From Chlorobiaceae bacterium (GTDB taxonomy: Bacteria > Bacteroidota > Chlorobiia > Chlorobiales > Chlorobiaceae), in assembly GCA_013334335.1 (NCBI GenBank), contig JAAXXR010000016.1, positions 1-33,283 of the forward strand: DNA of 33,283 nt, read 5' to 3'. The notes beneath the pieces were generated by a model. It was given only the letters and a program-made list of their open reading frames with translations, had not been told where the DNA came from and searched no databases. The position numbers were made by a program, and so were the translations under genes. Below are positions 17,954 to 26,986 of the stretch, one piece after another (within the stretch, counting starts at the first letter, position 1; each line of letters starts with the position of its first letter).

Positions 17954-19321
17954 CTACAACCCGTACTGCTTTCGTTTCCTCCAGAGCGTCGCCTTGTCGA
18001 TTCCCAGCACCTCAGCGGCTTCATGCACTGAACCGACCGACGCAAGAACCCTGCGGATATGCAGCTCTTCGATGTTCCCCAGCGTTATTCTATCTCCAAT
18101 CCTTGGTTGCGGCTGTTGTGCGGAGATCATGGACTCCGGGAGAAGCTCCTGGCCGATTGTCGTAGCCGTACAGAGAATCACGGCCCGTTCAACCACGTTT
18201 CGAAGCTCACGGATGTTGCCCGGCCAGCGGTAATCGTGAAAAATGCCCAGCACCCCGTCAGTGAAGCCCTGAATGGCCTTGTGGTTCTGGGCATTGAAAA
18301 ATGCAAGCAGGTTTCCGGCCAGGGCGTCGATATCACCGGAGCGTTCAGCAAGGGAGGGGAGGGTCACCTGAATCACGTTGAGGCGATAGTAGAGATCTTC
18401 GCGGAAACCGCCGGATGCGATCGCCGATTTCAGGTCGGTATTGGTGGCGGCGATGATCCGCACGTTCGCTTTCCGCGTTCGCTGATCACCGACGCGCTCA
18501 TACTCCCGCTCCTGGATGAAGCGAAGCAGCTTCGACTGGATCGACAGGGGAAGATCACCGATCTCGTCAAGGAACAGGGTCCCGCCCTCACAACTGGCGA
18601 CCCGTCCCGGATTATCCCTGATGGCTCCGGTGAAGGACCCCTTGACGTGACCGAACAGTTCGCTCTCCAGAAGTTCCCGGCTCAGTGACGGGCAGGAGAC
18701 CACGCCGAATGGCTTGGCGCGTCGATGGCTCCAGCGATGGATGAGACGGGCGAGCATGGTTTTGCCCGTGCCGCTCGCCCCCTGGATCATGACCACCGCA
18801 TCGGAAGCCGATACCTGCCGGGCAAGCTCGATCACCCGTTGCATTGGCGGATGACTGGAGTTCAGCAACGCTTCAGGGTCATTTCGGTCCAGATCGTCCT
18901 GCAGGAGATCGATCCGCTGTTCCAGCACCCTGATGGAGGCCAGTCGTTCAAGAAGAAGCTTGAGCTGACCTGGAGAAAAGGGCTTGGGAAGGTAGTCGGT
19001 CGCACCGCGCTTCATCGCCTCCACCGCCGAATCCACCGAAGCGAACGCAGTAATGACGACGATCTTCAGCCAGGGAGAGCTGACAAGGAGGTCGGAGACC
19101 AGGTCAAGTCCGCTCTCCAGGCCTAACCTGAGATCCACGAACGCAAGGTCGAAAATCTGTAAACCCGCCTCGGTCAGCGCGTCCCTGGCGTTCGACACTG
19201 CAGTGACCTTGTGGTGGTACATGTCAAAAAACAGCATCATGGTTTTTCTGATGTTGCTCTCGTCATCCACAACCAGCACATTCATCGTGGGCGAAGGCCC
19301 AGCCTGTTCAAGACGATCCAT
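17954..19321 (-). CDS. NtrC-class sigma54-dependent response regulator (AlgB-like)
   Basis: The 455 residues contain a receiver domain (acidic pair DDE near the N-terminus, phospho-acceptor Asp63 in FVDLRLG, Lys in LPKPF), a sigma54-activating AAA+ domain (Walker A GASGTGKT, Walker B GGTLFLDEIGDL, sigma54-contact loop GSFTGA at 228-233) and a C-terminal FIS-type helix-turn-helix (VHEAAEVLGIDKATLWRKRK). The overall style is that of AlgB, the partner of KinB. The usual contact loop is GAFTGA, and the second residue is Ser here. The ATG at 19319-19321 is chosen. A TTG three codons upstream and an ATG 12 codons downstream (MNVLVVDDE) are alternatives, and none has a clear Shine-Dalgarno. It heads the kinase-kdp cluster in place of the OmpR-class KdpE. 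Confidence 0.93.
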   Translation of the reverse strand: MDRLEQAGPSPTMNVLVVDDESNIRKTMMLFFDMYHHKVTAVSNARDALTEAGLQIFDLAFVDLRLGLESGLDLVSDLLVSSPWLKIVVITAFASVDSAVEAMKRGATDYLPKPFSPGQLKLLLERLASIRVLEQRIDLLQDDLDRNDPEALLNSSHPPMQRVIELARQVSASDAVVMIQGASGTGKTMLARLIHRWSHRRAKPFGVVSCPSLSRELLESELFGHVKGSFTGAIRDNPGRVASCEGGTLFLDEIGDLPLSIQSKLLRFIQEREYERVGDQRTRKANVRIIAATNTDLKSAIASGGFREDLYYRLNVIQVTLPSLAERSGDIDALAGNLLAFFNAQNHKAIQGFTDGVLGIFHDYRWPGNIRELRNVVERAVILCTATTIGQELLPESMISAQQPQPRIGDRITLGNIEELHIRRVLASVGSVHEAAEVLGIDKATLWRKRKQYGL

Positions 19322-19363
19322 GGCAGTCAACCGGTAAGTCTGCGATTATGTTTTCTGCAAGTT

Positions 19364-19486
19364 ATGAAAACCCTTACGATATTGGCAGGCGACCCGCTGA
19401 CAGGCACGAGCGGTGGTAGCAACTTCAACACGAAGGTCGCCTTGGAGATGGCTGAAGAAAGTCTCCTCCTCTTCGTCGAACGATGA
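19364..19486 (+). CDS. Doubtful 40-residue reading frame in the divergent gap
   Basis: An ATG at 19364 opens 40 codons (MKTLTILAGDPLTG ...). After the TGA the same frame stays open from an ATG at 19496 for 43 more codons to 19627, overlapping the start of the ABC ATPase gene. Codon use is not obviously random, but I recognise no family and there is no good ribosome site. It may be a decayed gene, or chance in the 298-base divergent gap (19322-19619), where I could place no firm promoter. Confidence 0.2.
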   Translation: MKTLTILAGDPLTGTSGGSNFNTKVALEMAEESLLLFVER

Positions 19487-19619
19487 GCACTCCACATGGG
19501 GTCGGGTAATCTTGGCTTCTACGATCAGGAGCGTTATCTTCTACCGAAGCCGCGGGAGCAGGCCGTTCCATGTCACCAACAATTTATGACTATGACAGAC
19601 AGCTTGACGGGACGCCAGG

Positions 19620-20600
19620 ATGCGTGAAGAGATTCTTTCAGTCAGGGACCTGCATGTCCATTATCCGGTCCGGAAAGCCGGGCTGTTCGGACGCGGCACG
19701 GTCGCCCGTGCGGTCAACGGCGTCTCCTTCGAGGTCATGAAGGGCGAAACCCTTGGCCTGGTGGGTGAGTCGGGATGTGGCAAAACCACCCTCGGCAGGG
19801 CCATCCTGCGTCTGGTGCCGTCATCGAAAGGGGGAAAGATACTCTTCCGGGGCCGGGATATCACGGATCTCGACAACCGGCGGTTCAGGCCGTTGCGCAA
19901 GGAGATGCAGATGATTTTCCAGGACCCCTTCGGTTCACTCAACCCTCGCCTGACGGTTGGTCAGATGCTTGGAGAGGCGCTCCGGGTGCACGGGATCGTG
20001 CGCGGGGGCGAGGCGACGGAAAAGCGGGTCAGGGATCTGCTCGACACGGTCGGGCTGAACCGTGAGTACGCCAACAGGTATCCCCACGAGTTTTCCGGTG
20101 GCCAGCGACAGCGGGTCGGCATCGCCAGGGCACTGGCCGTCAACCCCGCCTTCATCATCTGCGACGAGCCGGTTTCCGCCCTGGACGTTTCGATCCAGTC
20201 GCAGATCATCAATCTGCTCAAGGACCTGCAGCGTGAGTTCGGGCTCACCTACCTGTTCATCGCGCACGACCTCTCGGTGGTTGAGTACATTTCCGACCGC
20301 GTAGCCGTCATGTACCTCGGCAAGATCGTTGAGATCGCCGATGGAGAGACCCTCTACGCAAACCCGAAACATCCCTATACCCAGGCGCTACTTTCGGCCA
20401 TCCCGCTTCCGGAACTCGGTCGGAAGAAAGAGCGTATCGTGCTCAAGGGTGACCTTCCCGGCCCGCTCTCCATTCCTGAGGGGTGCAGTTTCCATCCCCG
20501 CTGCCCGTTCGCCATGCCGGAGTGTCGCGAGCGCAGTCCGGGGCTCGCCCCGCTGGCGGACGATCCCCGCCATCTGGTGAGTTGCCTCCTGTACCAATGA
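19620..20600 (+). CDS. ABC transporter ATP-binding protein, oligopeptide/dipeptide type (OppF/DppF-like)
   Basis: The 326 residues form a peptide-importer ATPase: Walker [11 protein letters not shown]-loop [13 protein letters not shown], signature [15 protein letters not shown], Walker [12 protein letters not shown] and H-loop IAHDLS. The C-terminal oligopeptide-transporter extension is present, with the cysteine cluster [14 protein letters not shown] and a further Cys near the end (SCLLYQ). In related proteins this set of cysteines can hold an iron-sulfur cluster. The SLNPR segment is typical of OppF/DppF. No permease, binding protein or OppD partner is next to it. Its stop overlaps the next start (ATGA), coupling it to sppA. 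Confidence 0.93.
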   Translation: MREEILSVRDLHVHYPVRKAGLFGRGTVARAVNGVSFEVMKGETLGLVGESGCGKTTLGRAILRLVPSSKGGKILFRGRDITDLDNRRFRPLRKEMQMIFQDPFGSLNPRLTVGQMLGEALRVHGIVRGGEATEKRVRDLLDTVGLNREYANRYPHEFSGGQRQRVGIARALAVNPAFIICDEPVSALDVSIQSQIINLLKDLQREFGLTYLFIAHDLSVVEYISDRVAVMYLGKIVEIADGETLYANPKHPYTQALLSAIPLPELGRKKERIVLKGDLPGPLSIPEGCSFHPRCPFAMPECRERSPGLAPLADDPRHLVSCLLYQ

Positions 20601-22417
20601 ACCCTTACCGAACCGTCGAAATGAAGAGCGAGCCGAACCGTAAACGAGGCTGCCTGCGCACCGGATGCCTGACATTGATTTTCGTGCCAGTTGTCCTGGC
20701 GATCGTCGCCTGGGTCATGATCTCATGGGGCCAGCGTCTGCCCGACCGTTTCGTGCTGCGCCTGCCCATCGCTGGCCAGGTTGACGAGCGACCTGCCGAC
20801 CCGGTTTCGTTCCCCTTCCTGGCAGGCCGTCAACCGTTGTCGCTCCAGGAGCTGCTGACCGTGATGGACCGTGCCGGAAAGGATTCGCGGGTTCGCTCCG
20901 TGCTGCTTGAAATCGACGGTCTCTCCGCTCCCCAGGCCAAGATCGAAGAGCTCAGGCACGCTATCGAGAAGCTGCGGGCATCGGGGAAAAAGGTGACCGC
21001 GCTGTTGCGTTCTCCCGAGGACAAGGAGTTCCTGCTCGCCGTCGCCTGCGACTCCGTCGTCGTGCAGAAGGGCTCCTGGCTGCTGCTCGACGGCCTCAAG
21101 GCCGAGATGTTCTTTATTGCCGACCCGCTGAAGAAGCTCGGTATCGGATTCCAGGCATCGCAATGGAAAAAGTACAAGAGTGGCATTGAACCCTTCACCA
21201 GGAGCGCTTCCAGCCCGGAATACCGCGAAGAGGTCGGCCAGCTGCTCGACGAGGCCTGGGAGGATTATCTCGGTTACGTTTCGCAACGGCGGAAAATATC
21301 GCGCGGCGGGTTTGCGGGGATCATCGACTCCCTGGCCGTGCTGACCCCCCGCAAGGCGCAGGAATTGGGACTCGTGGACCGCGTTTCGAGCATCCTGGAG
21401 GTCGAGAAGGCTTATGAACGCCAGTACGGCGTCAAAGCGGCCGACCTGTTCGTCGGCGGCCATGAGTATCTGCAGGCCACCGGATCCATGGGCGTTTCCG
21501 GACGTGGGGAGCGTATCGCCGTGATCAACGTGACGGGGCCGATCGTCAGTTCCGGTGGCATCGAGGGGATGGCTGACGGCGAAGGGATCGACGAGAGGAC
21601 CCTGAAGCAGGCGCTCCAGACGGCACTCGACGACCGGAAGGTCAAGGCGATCGTTCTCAGGATCGACAGCCCCGGCGGTGATGCGCTTGCTTCAGCCGCC
21701 ATGCTCGAGATGCTCGACGAGGCGAGGAAGCAGAAGCCCATCGTGGCTTCGATGTCGGGCGTCGCGGCATCAGGCGGATACATGGTGGCCCTGGGCGCCA
21801 ACCGTATCTATGCCGAACCGCTCACCCTGACGGGGTCGATCGGCGTGTTTGCGCTCAAGCCGGACTTCAGCGGCCTTCTGGCGAAAACGGGACTCAATCG
21901 CGAGACGGTCACCCGCGGTCGATACGCCGATGCCTACACCCCATTCAAGCCCTTCGACGCCGAGGCGTTCCGGAAGTTCGACGAAACCTCGGGTGAGATC
22001 TACCGGGATTTCGTGGACAAGGTGGCCTCACACCGGAAGATGACGCCGGAAGCGGTCGATGCCGTCGCGGGGGGTCGGGTATGGACGGGAAAGCGTGCTG
22101 TGGCGGCTGGTCTCGTTGACCGGACGGGCGGATTTTTCGACGCCGTGAAGGCGGCGCAGCAGCTTGCCCGGATGGACACCTCGAAAACCCCGGAACTGAT
22201 CACGCTTCCTGCCGCACGGAGCTGGTCCGATTATCTGTTCGGCGGAAACTCCTCGCGGCTGTTGCCTGCCCTCTTCTCGCGGCTGGCTGCAGGCTACGGA
22301 CTTGAACTGGCGCCGTTCGGCCGGACCCTGCCCGGTTCCGGGGTCGTGCGCATGCTGCTTCGCGACGACGCTCCGCAGGTGCTGGCGATCGAGCCCGTCG
22401 AGGTGGTGATGAAGTAA
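20597..22417 (+). CDS. sppA: Signal peptide peptidase SppA, 67-kDa (tandem-domain) type
   Basis: Membrane-anchored serine protease that degrades cleaved signal peptides. The 606 residues (E. coli 618) have an N-terminal membrane helix (about 22-43), then two ClpP-like halves. The nucleophile is Ser392 in GVAASGGYM, and the general base is Lys194 in [10 protein letters not shown], contributed by the first half as in the E. coli enzyme. [12 protein letters not shown] is the oxyanion-hole region. The frame is open further upstream inside the ABC ATPase gene, but the ATG at 20597 overlaps that gene's stop as ATGA and gives the expected N-terminus. MKSEP at 20621 is an alternative. A terminator follows at 22446. 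Confidence 0.95.
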   Translation: MNPYRTVEMKSEPNRKRGCLRTGCLTLIFVPVVLAIVAWVMISWGQRLPDRFVLRLPIAGQVDERPADPVSFPFLAGRQPLSLQELLTVMDRAGKDSRVRSVLLEIDGLSAPQAKIEELRHAIEKLRASGKKVTALLRSPEDKEFLLAVACDSVVVQKGSWLLLDGLKAEMFFIADPLKKLGIGFQASQWKKYKSGIEPFTRSASSPEYREEVGQLLDEAWEDYLGYVSQRRKISRGGFAGIIDSLAVLTPRKAQELGLVDRVSSILEVEKAYERQYGVKAADLFVGGHEYLQATGSMGVSGRGERIAVINVTGPIVSSGGIEGMADGEGIDERTLKQALQTALDDRKVKAIVLRIDSPGGDALASAAMLEMLDEARKQKPIVASMSGVAASGGYMVALGANRIYAEPLTLTGSIGVFALKPDFSGLLAKTGLNRETVTRGRYADAYTPFKPFDAEAFRKFDETSGEIYRDFVDKVASHRKMTPEAVDAVAGGRVWTGKRAVAAGLVDRTGGFFDAVKAAQQLARMDTSKTPELITLPAARSWSDYLFGGNSSRLLPALFSRLAAGYGLELAPFGRTLPGSGVVRMLLRDDAPQVLAIEPVEVVMK

Positions 22418-22445
22418 TGGATCGTGGATAATGGAAAGAGGGGAG

Positions 22446-22490
22446 TGCCGGGTGCTGGATAGGAAATCGGCACCCGGCATTGCTGTTTTT
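22446..22490 (+). terminator. Rho-independent terminator of sppA
   Basis: A perfect 10-bp stem TGCCGGGTGC/GCACCCGGCA (22446-22455 with 22470-22479) is followed, six bases later, by TTTTT (22486-22490). It starts 28 bases after the sppA stop and lies between convergent genes. On the minus strand no T-run follows, so for the porin gene it would work less well. Confidence 0.75.
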
Positions 22491-23833
22491 CAGAAGGAGT
22501 AGGTCAGCGAGGTCTGTGCCCGGACCGCATCACCCTCTTTGGCACTCTTGTAATCGGTTCTCCAGCGGGAGAGCTGCGTGCCGAGGATGAAGTTCGGGGT
22601 GACGCGATGCGTGACCGAGACGAACTGGGTTTCGTTGAGCGTCCGGGAGCCGTTCGACAGATCGTCGTCGTCCGGATCGTCCATACCGGCTCCCAGGCTC
22701 AGGGTCGTCGTGGGGGTTGCGGCAAAACGCAGTGCCGCCCATCCGCCGTGCGAGCGGATTTCGTTGACGCCGTTCCGGCCCTGCCCGATACCGCCGTTGT
22801 AATCATCCAGGTTTTCACCCATGAAATATTCACCCGCGAGCGTCAATCGGTCGCAGAGCGGCATGGTGAGCTCGAGTACGCATGACCACGAATCGAGGGT
22901 TTCGTGCGCGCCGTTCGACGCGGTGTCCCACTCCTCCTGGCCGTAATGGCCTGAAACCGCGACGGTCGCCGGTTTGCCTGATACCAGCAGCGGCGTCGAC
23001 AGGGCGAGGCGACCTTGAACCGTAGGCATGGCGGCGTCCTTGCCCGATTCGGTTCCGCTCAGATTGGTTTCGCCGATCGTCCTGGCCGCGGCCACGGCAA
23101 GTTCAACCCGGCTCTTCTCCCCGGCCTTGAACCCCTTGGTCAGGCGGAGCTGGGGGTGCCTTGTGCCGATGTTTCCAGCGTACCACATGAGGGCCGGATC
23201 GTCCACGAACGGGATGAGGGAGGCGTTCACATCCCAGGTTTGTCCGGCGATGATGCTGAAGTCGCTTGCTGGCCAGTACGCCTTCAGGTAGCCGTGTCGG
23301 AGGCGGGGGCACGCGTTGTTTTCGGCGCCGAGGCCGCTCAGGAAGTCGAACTCGACGTTACCGGTCAGTTTCATCGTTTCGGTGTCCGGTCCCGAAAGGT
23401 TCATGCCGACTCTCGTGGCGCCTGCCGTCAGGTTCCACTCGGCGTCGTTGTTGACCGTCGCTTCCGATGGCGCGTACAGGGCGATGTTGCCCGAGGCAAT
23501 GCGGCCGCTGTCCCATGATGCGTCGAACCTGGCGAAGCCGTAGAACTGCAGCTTCGCACCCGATGCGACCGAAACGGTGAGCGGGCTGGTCGTTTCGGGT
23601 TTCCTTGCCGTTTCCTGCGGGATGGCAGCTTGGGGTGCGGGCGTCGAGGGCGCGGTGGTGGAGGCTGTGGCCGGAGCGGCGGCCTGCTCCCTGACCAGTG
23701 CTTTAAGTTCAGTCAGCTGCTTCTCGAGATTGGCGATTCTTGCTTCCAGCGATTCCGCTGCAGGGGCGGGCGCTGCACTGAGAAGCGAACCGGCAACCAG
23801 CAGGATGAATCCGAATGATCCCAACTTGTTCAT
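22490..23833 (-). CDS. Outer-membrane porin, DcaP-like
   Basis: The 447-residue product opens with a clear signal peptide (MNKLGSFGFILLVAGSLLSAAPAPAAES). A coiled-coil stretch (about 28-52, LEARIANLEKQLTELKALV) and an Ala/Pro/Thr-rich linker follow. From residue 85 on, the protein is alternating beta-strand typical of a beta-barrel and ends in an aromatic strand with terminal Phe (SLTYSF), the signal for outer-membrane assembly. KLQFYGFARFDASWD and GQTWDVNASL are in the style of DcaP-family porins, which also carry an N-terminal coiled coil. The ATG at 23831-23833 gives the signal peptide its normal start, and a GTG 10 codons upstream is unlikely. The substrate is unknown, though small organic acids are typical for the family. 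Confidence 0.85.
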   Translation of the reverse strand: MNKLGSFGFILLVAGSLLSAAPAPAAESLEARIANLEKQLTELKALVREQAAAPATASTTAPSTPAPQAAIPQETARKPETTSPLTVSVASGAKLQFYGFARFDASWDSGRIASGNIALYAPSEATVNNDAEWNLTAGATRVGMNLSGPDTETMKLTGNVEFDFLSGLGAENNACPRLRHGYLKAYWPASDFSIIAGQTWDVNASLIPFVDDPALMWYAGNIGTRHPQLRLTKGFKAGEKSRVELAVAAARTIGETNLSGTESGKDAAMPTVQGRLALSTPLLVSGKPATVAVSGHYGQEEWDTASNGAHETLDSWSCVLELTMPLCDRLTLAGEYFMGENLDDYNGGIGQGRNGVNEIRSHGGWAALRFAATPTTTLSLGAGMDDPDDDDLSNGSRTLNETQFVSVTHRVTPNFILGTQLSRWRTDYKSAKEGDAVRAQTSLTYSF

Positions 23834-23917
23834 GTTGCGGTGATGGATAAACGTTGACAGCACCAGGCCGTGCGACCCCGTGCCGGGTAAGACGATGGAA
23901 AGAACCGGGAAAAAGCA

Positions 23918-23947
23918 AATATAGCGAGAAGACCATGAATTCTCATG
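23918..23947 (-). promoter_or_regulatory. Candidate promoter and small inverted repeat before the porin
   Basis: On the minus strand TATATT (23918-23923) could be a -10 element. A CATGA-ATTC-TCATG inverted repeat (23934-23947) overlaps where the -35 would be. No good -35 hexamer is seen, so an activator-dependent promoter is possible. The call is weak. Confidence 0.25.
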
Positions 23948-24105
23948 AGTGGCAGACGCCTCGCTTCGGGAAACGGATGCTACCTGCGTTCAGGGCAGAC
24001 AGCAAGACCGGAGACCCTTTATTTTGAAACTGGTTTGCTGTCGGGGAAATGGATAAATTGAGCCTGCTTCAGGATGTTTACGACCAATTCGTGAGAGAGT
24101 GCCCT

Positions 24106-25215
24106 ATGAAAAAGCCGGTTCGTTTCAAGTCAAATGCCTTCAGATTCATGGCAGCGGTGCTGGTCATGTCATGTTTCGCCGCTTCCGGTTTGACCGACAA
24201 CGCCCATGCCGACAGCAAGAACGGCAGGTCCACGCGGGCAGACGATGACGATTTCCTGACCATTGTTGCGGTCGGAGACATCATGCTCGGCAGCAATTAT
24301 CCCTCCGACCTTGGGTTGCCTCCGGCAGGGAAATCCCTTCTTCAGCCCGTTTCCGGCCTGTTGGCTGCCGCGGACCTGACGTTCGGAAATCTCGAAGGGC
24401 CGATTCTGAACGATGGCGCGGTCGTGAAAAAATGCGCGGATCCGTCGAAGTGTTTCGCGTTCCGGCAGCCGGAAGATACCGCCGTGCAGCTTCGGGAAGC
24501 CGGATTCGATCTTCTCTCCCTTGCCAACAACCACATGAACGACTTCGGGTTGCCGGGCCGGAAGCGTACCTGCAGGGTGCTCAGTGAAAACGGTATTGCT
24601 TATTCAGGGTTGGATACCTGCCCGACGGCGATCGTCGACAGAAAAGGGATCAGGGTAGGATTCGCCTCGTTCGCCCCGGCCAGCAATTGCCTGAACATCA
24701 ACGACCTTGGGCTGGTCAGGAGGGTGGTGTCGGATCTGAAACGGCGATGCGAGGTGGTGGTCGTCTCCTTCCACGGGGGGGCCGAAGGCGCCGGACATAC
24801 CCATTTGACCAGGCAACCGGAGACTTTTTACGGAGAAGAGCGCGGAAACGTCTACCGCTTTGCCAGGGTCGCGATCGACTCCGGAGCCGACGTCGTGCTC
24901 GGGCACGGACCCCATGTCACCAGGGCCATCGACCTCTACAAGGGGAAGTTCATCGCCTATTCGCTCGGTAATTTCTGCACCTACGGCCAGTTCAACCTGA
25001 AAGGCCCGAATGGCATCGCCCCCGTGCTGAGCATCAGGGTGAACCGGAACGGCGATTTCATCTCCGGCGGGGTTGTCTCCGTCGCCCAGGAAGGAAAGGG
25101 CGGACCGACGATCGATCAGTCGGGCCGGGCATTGCTCGAGATCAAACGTCTGACCTCCGAGGATATTCCCGAAGTCCGTCCCGATTTTGACCGGAACGGT
25201 GGATTCCGTTTCTAA
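24106..25215 (+). CDS. Secreted CapA/PgsA-family protein (metallophosphoesterase fold)
   Basis: The 369 residues start with an N-terminal signal sequence (MKKPVRFKS ... ending near NAHAD). The mature part has the motifs of the poly-gamma-glutamate/capsule synthesis family in order: VAVGDIMLGSN, GNLEGPIL, LANNHMNDFG, VVSFHGGAEG (most relatives have HWG), LGHGPHVTRAIDLYKG and FIAYSLGNF. Members are linked to polyglutamate or capsule export or to peptide-like polymer handling, but no capsule genes are near, so the role here is open. The ATG at 24106 is preferred because it begins the signal peptide and follows a GAGAGAG stretch. The frame is open from 24049. Confidence 0.87.
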   Translation: MKKPVRFKSNAFRFMAAVLVMSCFAASGLTDNAHADSKNGRSTRADDDDFLTIVAVGDIMLGSNYPSDLGLPPAGKSLLQPVSGLLAAADLTFGNLEGPILNDGAVVKKCADPSKCFAFRQPEDTAVQLREAGFDLLSLANNHMNDFGLPGRKRTCRVLSENGIAYSGLDTCPTAIVDRKGIRVGFASFAPASNCLNINDLGLVRRVVSDLKRRCEVVVVSFHGGAEGAGHTHLTRQPETFYGEERGNVYRFARVAIDSGADVVLGHGPHVTRAIDLYKGKFIAYSLGNFCTYGQFNLKGPNGIAPVLSIRVNRNGDFISGGVVSVAQEGKGGPTIDQSGRALLEIKRLTSEDIPEVRPDFDRNGGFRF

Positions 25216-25317
25216 GGGCGTTGCCGTGGTGACACCGTCGCCCGTCAGCACTCTTCACGACTTCCCGCCCGCCACGTCATGACCGGCTGGTGACTCTCAG
25301 CAAGGGCACCCGCCGAT

Positions 25318-25330
25318 CCGGCATTGCCGG
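25318..25330. terminator. Weak hairpin between convergent genes
   Basis: CCGGC-ATT-GCCGG forms a short 5-bp stem between the CapA-family gene and comM, which converge. It is followed on the plus strand by only TTGTTG. The rest of the 133-base gap shows nothing else. Confidence 0.25.
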
Positions 25331-25348
25331 TTGTTGCGGCCATCCGTA

Positions 25349-26905
25349 TCAGAAATTCCAGAACTCGCGGTCGAGGTTCCGGTACTGGATACCCTGGACC
25401 AGATGCTTCATCCCGATCCGTTCAGCCCCGTCAAGGTCGGCGATGGTGCGGCTCACCTTGAGGATGCGGTCGTGCGCCCTGGCCGACAGGTTCAGGCGGT
25501 TCATCGCCTCCATCAACCGGTCGGAGCTCTCCTTGTCGAGCGGGCAGAACTGCCGGATCAGCTTCGAGTTCATCTGGGCGTTGGTGAAGATCCTGGGTGA
25601 GGAGAGCGCGGCGAAGCGCTCCTGCTGCACCTGGCGCGCCGCCATGACCCTTGATCGGATGGCGTTCGAACACTCGGCCGTGGAGGCGGAGAAGAGGTCT
25701 GCGTTGTCGACCTTGGGCACGTCGATATGGATGTCGATGCGGTCGAGCAGGGGACCGGAGATTTTGGAGAGGTAGCGCCTGATCTGGTCCGGCGATGCGG
25801 TCAGCATACCGTCGCGGTCCTTCAGGGCGCCTGCGGGACTGGGGTTCATTGCGGCCACGAGCATGAATCCCGCGGGATACCGGGTGGAGAGGGCCGCCCT
25901 CGATACGGTCACCTCCCGCTCCTCGAGCGGCTGGCGCAGCACCTCGAGGGCGCTGCGGGAGAACTCCGGAAGCTCGTCGAGGAAGAGCACGCCGTTGTGC
26001 GCCAGGCTCACCTCTCCCGGTCGGGCCTGGGCCCCGCCGCCGATGAGCGCGATGTTGCTCGAGGTGTGGTGCGGGTTGCGAAAAGGACGTGTGATCATGA
26101 GCGGGCGGTCCCGTTCGAGCAGGTTGGCCACCGAGTAGATCTTGGTCGTCTCAAGCGACTCCTCGAAGCCGAGCGGCGGCAGGATACCGGGCAGGGCCTT
26201 GGCGAGCAGCGTCTTGCCGCTTCCGGGAGGACCGATCATTAAAATATTGTGTGCTCCTGCTGCGGCGATCTCGAGCGCCTTCTTGGCGGCGTGCTGCCCC
26301 TTGATCTCGGCGAAGTCGACCGGGTACTCCGGCTCGCAGGTGAAGAGCTCCGCGACGTTCACGCTGACCGGCGGCACATCAGTGCTTCCGTTGACGAGGG
26401 CGACGGCTTCGTTGAGCGACTCCACTCCGAACACTTGTGTCCCGGCACCCGTCGCCGATACGGCCACGGCGGCCTCCTGGGCGTTGACCGAGGGGAGGAT
26501 CAGGCGCAGGATGTTCTCCTTCGCCGCCATGATGGCTACCGGCAGGGCTCCGTTGACGCGGCGGAGCTGGCCGTCGAGGGCGAGCTCTCCCATGATGAGG
26601 GTGCCGTCGAGGCTACCGCGGAGCTCGCCCAGGGAGCCGAGCAGGCCGACGGCGATGCCGAGGTCGAAGGCGGTGCCCTCCTTGCGCACGTCCGCCGGGG
26701 CGAGGTTGACGGTGATCTTCTTGGATGGCAGTTCGAATCCCGAATTCCTGATGGCCGTCAGGATGCGTTCGCGGCTCTCCTTGACGGCGTTGTCGGGAAG
26801 ACCGACGACCGTGAATGCGGGCAGGCCTCCGGAGACGTTGGCTTCGATCTCGACCCGGAGGGCGTCGATGCCCACGAGCGAGGCCGCAGTGAGTGTGGTG
26901 AGCAT
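25349..26905 (-). CDS. comM: ComM/YifB-family AAA+ ATPase (Mg-chelatase-like)
   Basis: A hexameric helicase-like ATPase. In naturally competent bacteria ComM drives branch migration during integration of transforming DNA, and homologues are common in non-competent species too. The 518 residues show the N-terminal ChlI-like domain (LPAFTVVGLPDNAVKESRER, then LAPADVRKEG), Walker A GPPGSGKTLLAK, RPFRNPHHTSSNIALIGGG, Walker B GVLFLDELPEF and the C-terminal LSARAHDRILKVSRTIADL helices. The ATG at 26903-26905 is used, and a TTG three codons upstream is the only earlier choice. It follows ppc by 81 bases on the same strand. Confidence 0.95.
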   Translation of the reverse strand: MLTTLTAASLVGIDALRVEIEANVSGGLPAFTVVGLPDNAVKESRERILTAIRNSGFELPSKKITVNLAPADVRKEGTAFDLGIAVGLLGSLGELRGSLDGTLIMGELALDGQLRRVNGALPVAIMAAKENILRLILPSVNAQEAAVAVSATGAGTQVFGVESLNEAVALVNGSTDVPPVSVNVAELFTCEPEYPVDFAEIKGQHAAKKALEIAAAGAHNILMIGPPGSGKTLLAKALPGILPPLGFEESLETTKIYSVANLLERDRPLMITRPFRNPHHTSSNIALIGGGAQARPGEVSLAHNGVLFLDELPEFSRSALEVLRQPLEEREVTVSRAALSTRYPAGFMLVAAMNPSPAGALKDRDGMLTASPDQIRRYLSKISGPLLDRIDIHIDVPKVDNADLFSASTAECSNAIRSRVMAARQVQQERFAALSSPRIFTNAQMNSKLIRQFCPLDKESSDRLMEAMNRLNLSARAHDRILKVSRTIADLDGAERIGMKHLVQGIQYRNLDREFWNF

Positions 26906-26986
26906 GGGGGACAATGATTGGGGGTTATCATTGCAGAACTCGTTTCATTCAGGATACGTAAAATCCCGGTTATTCCCGAGCTTTGC

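Noticed and set aside
20483-20596. Upstream extension of sppA inside the ABC ATPase gene
   Set aside because: The ATGA overlap and the position of the membrane anchor point to the start at 20597.
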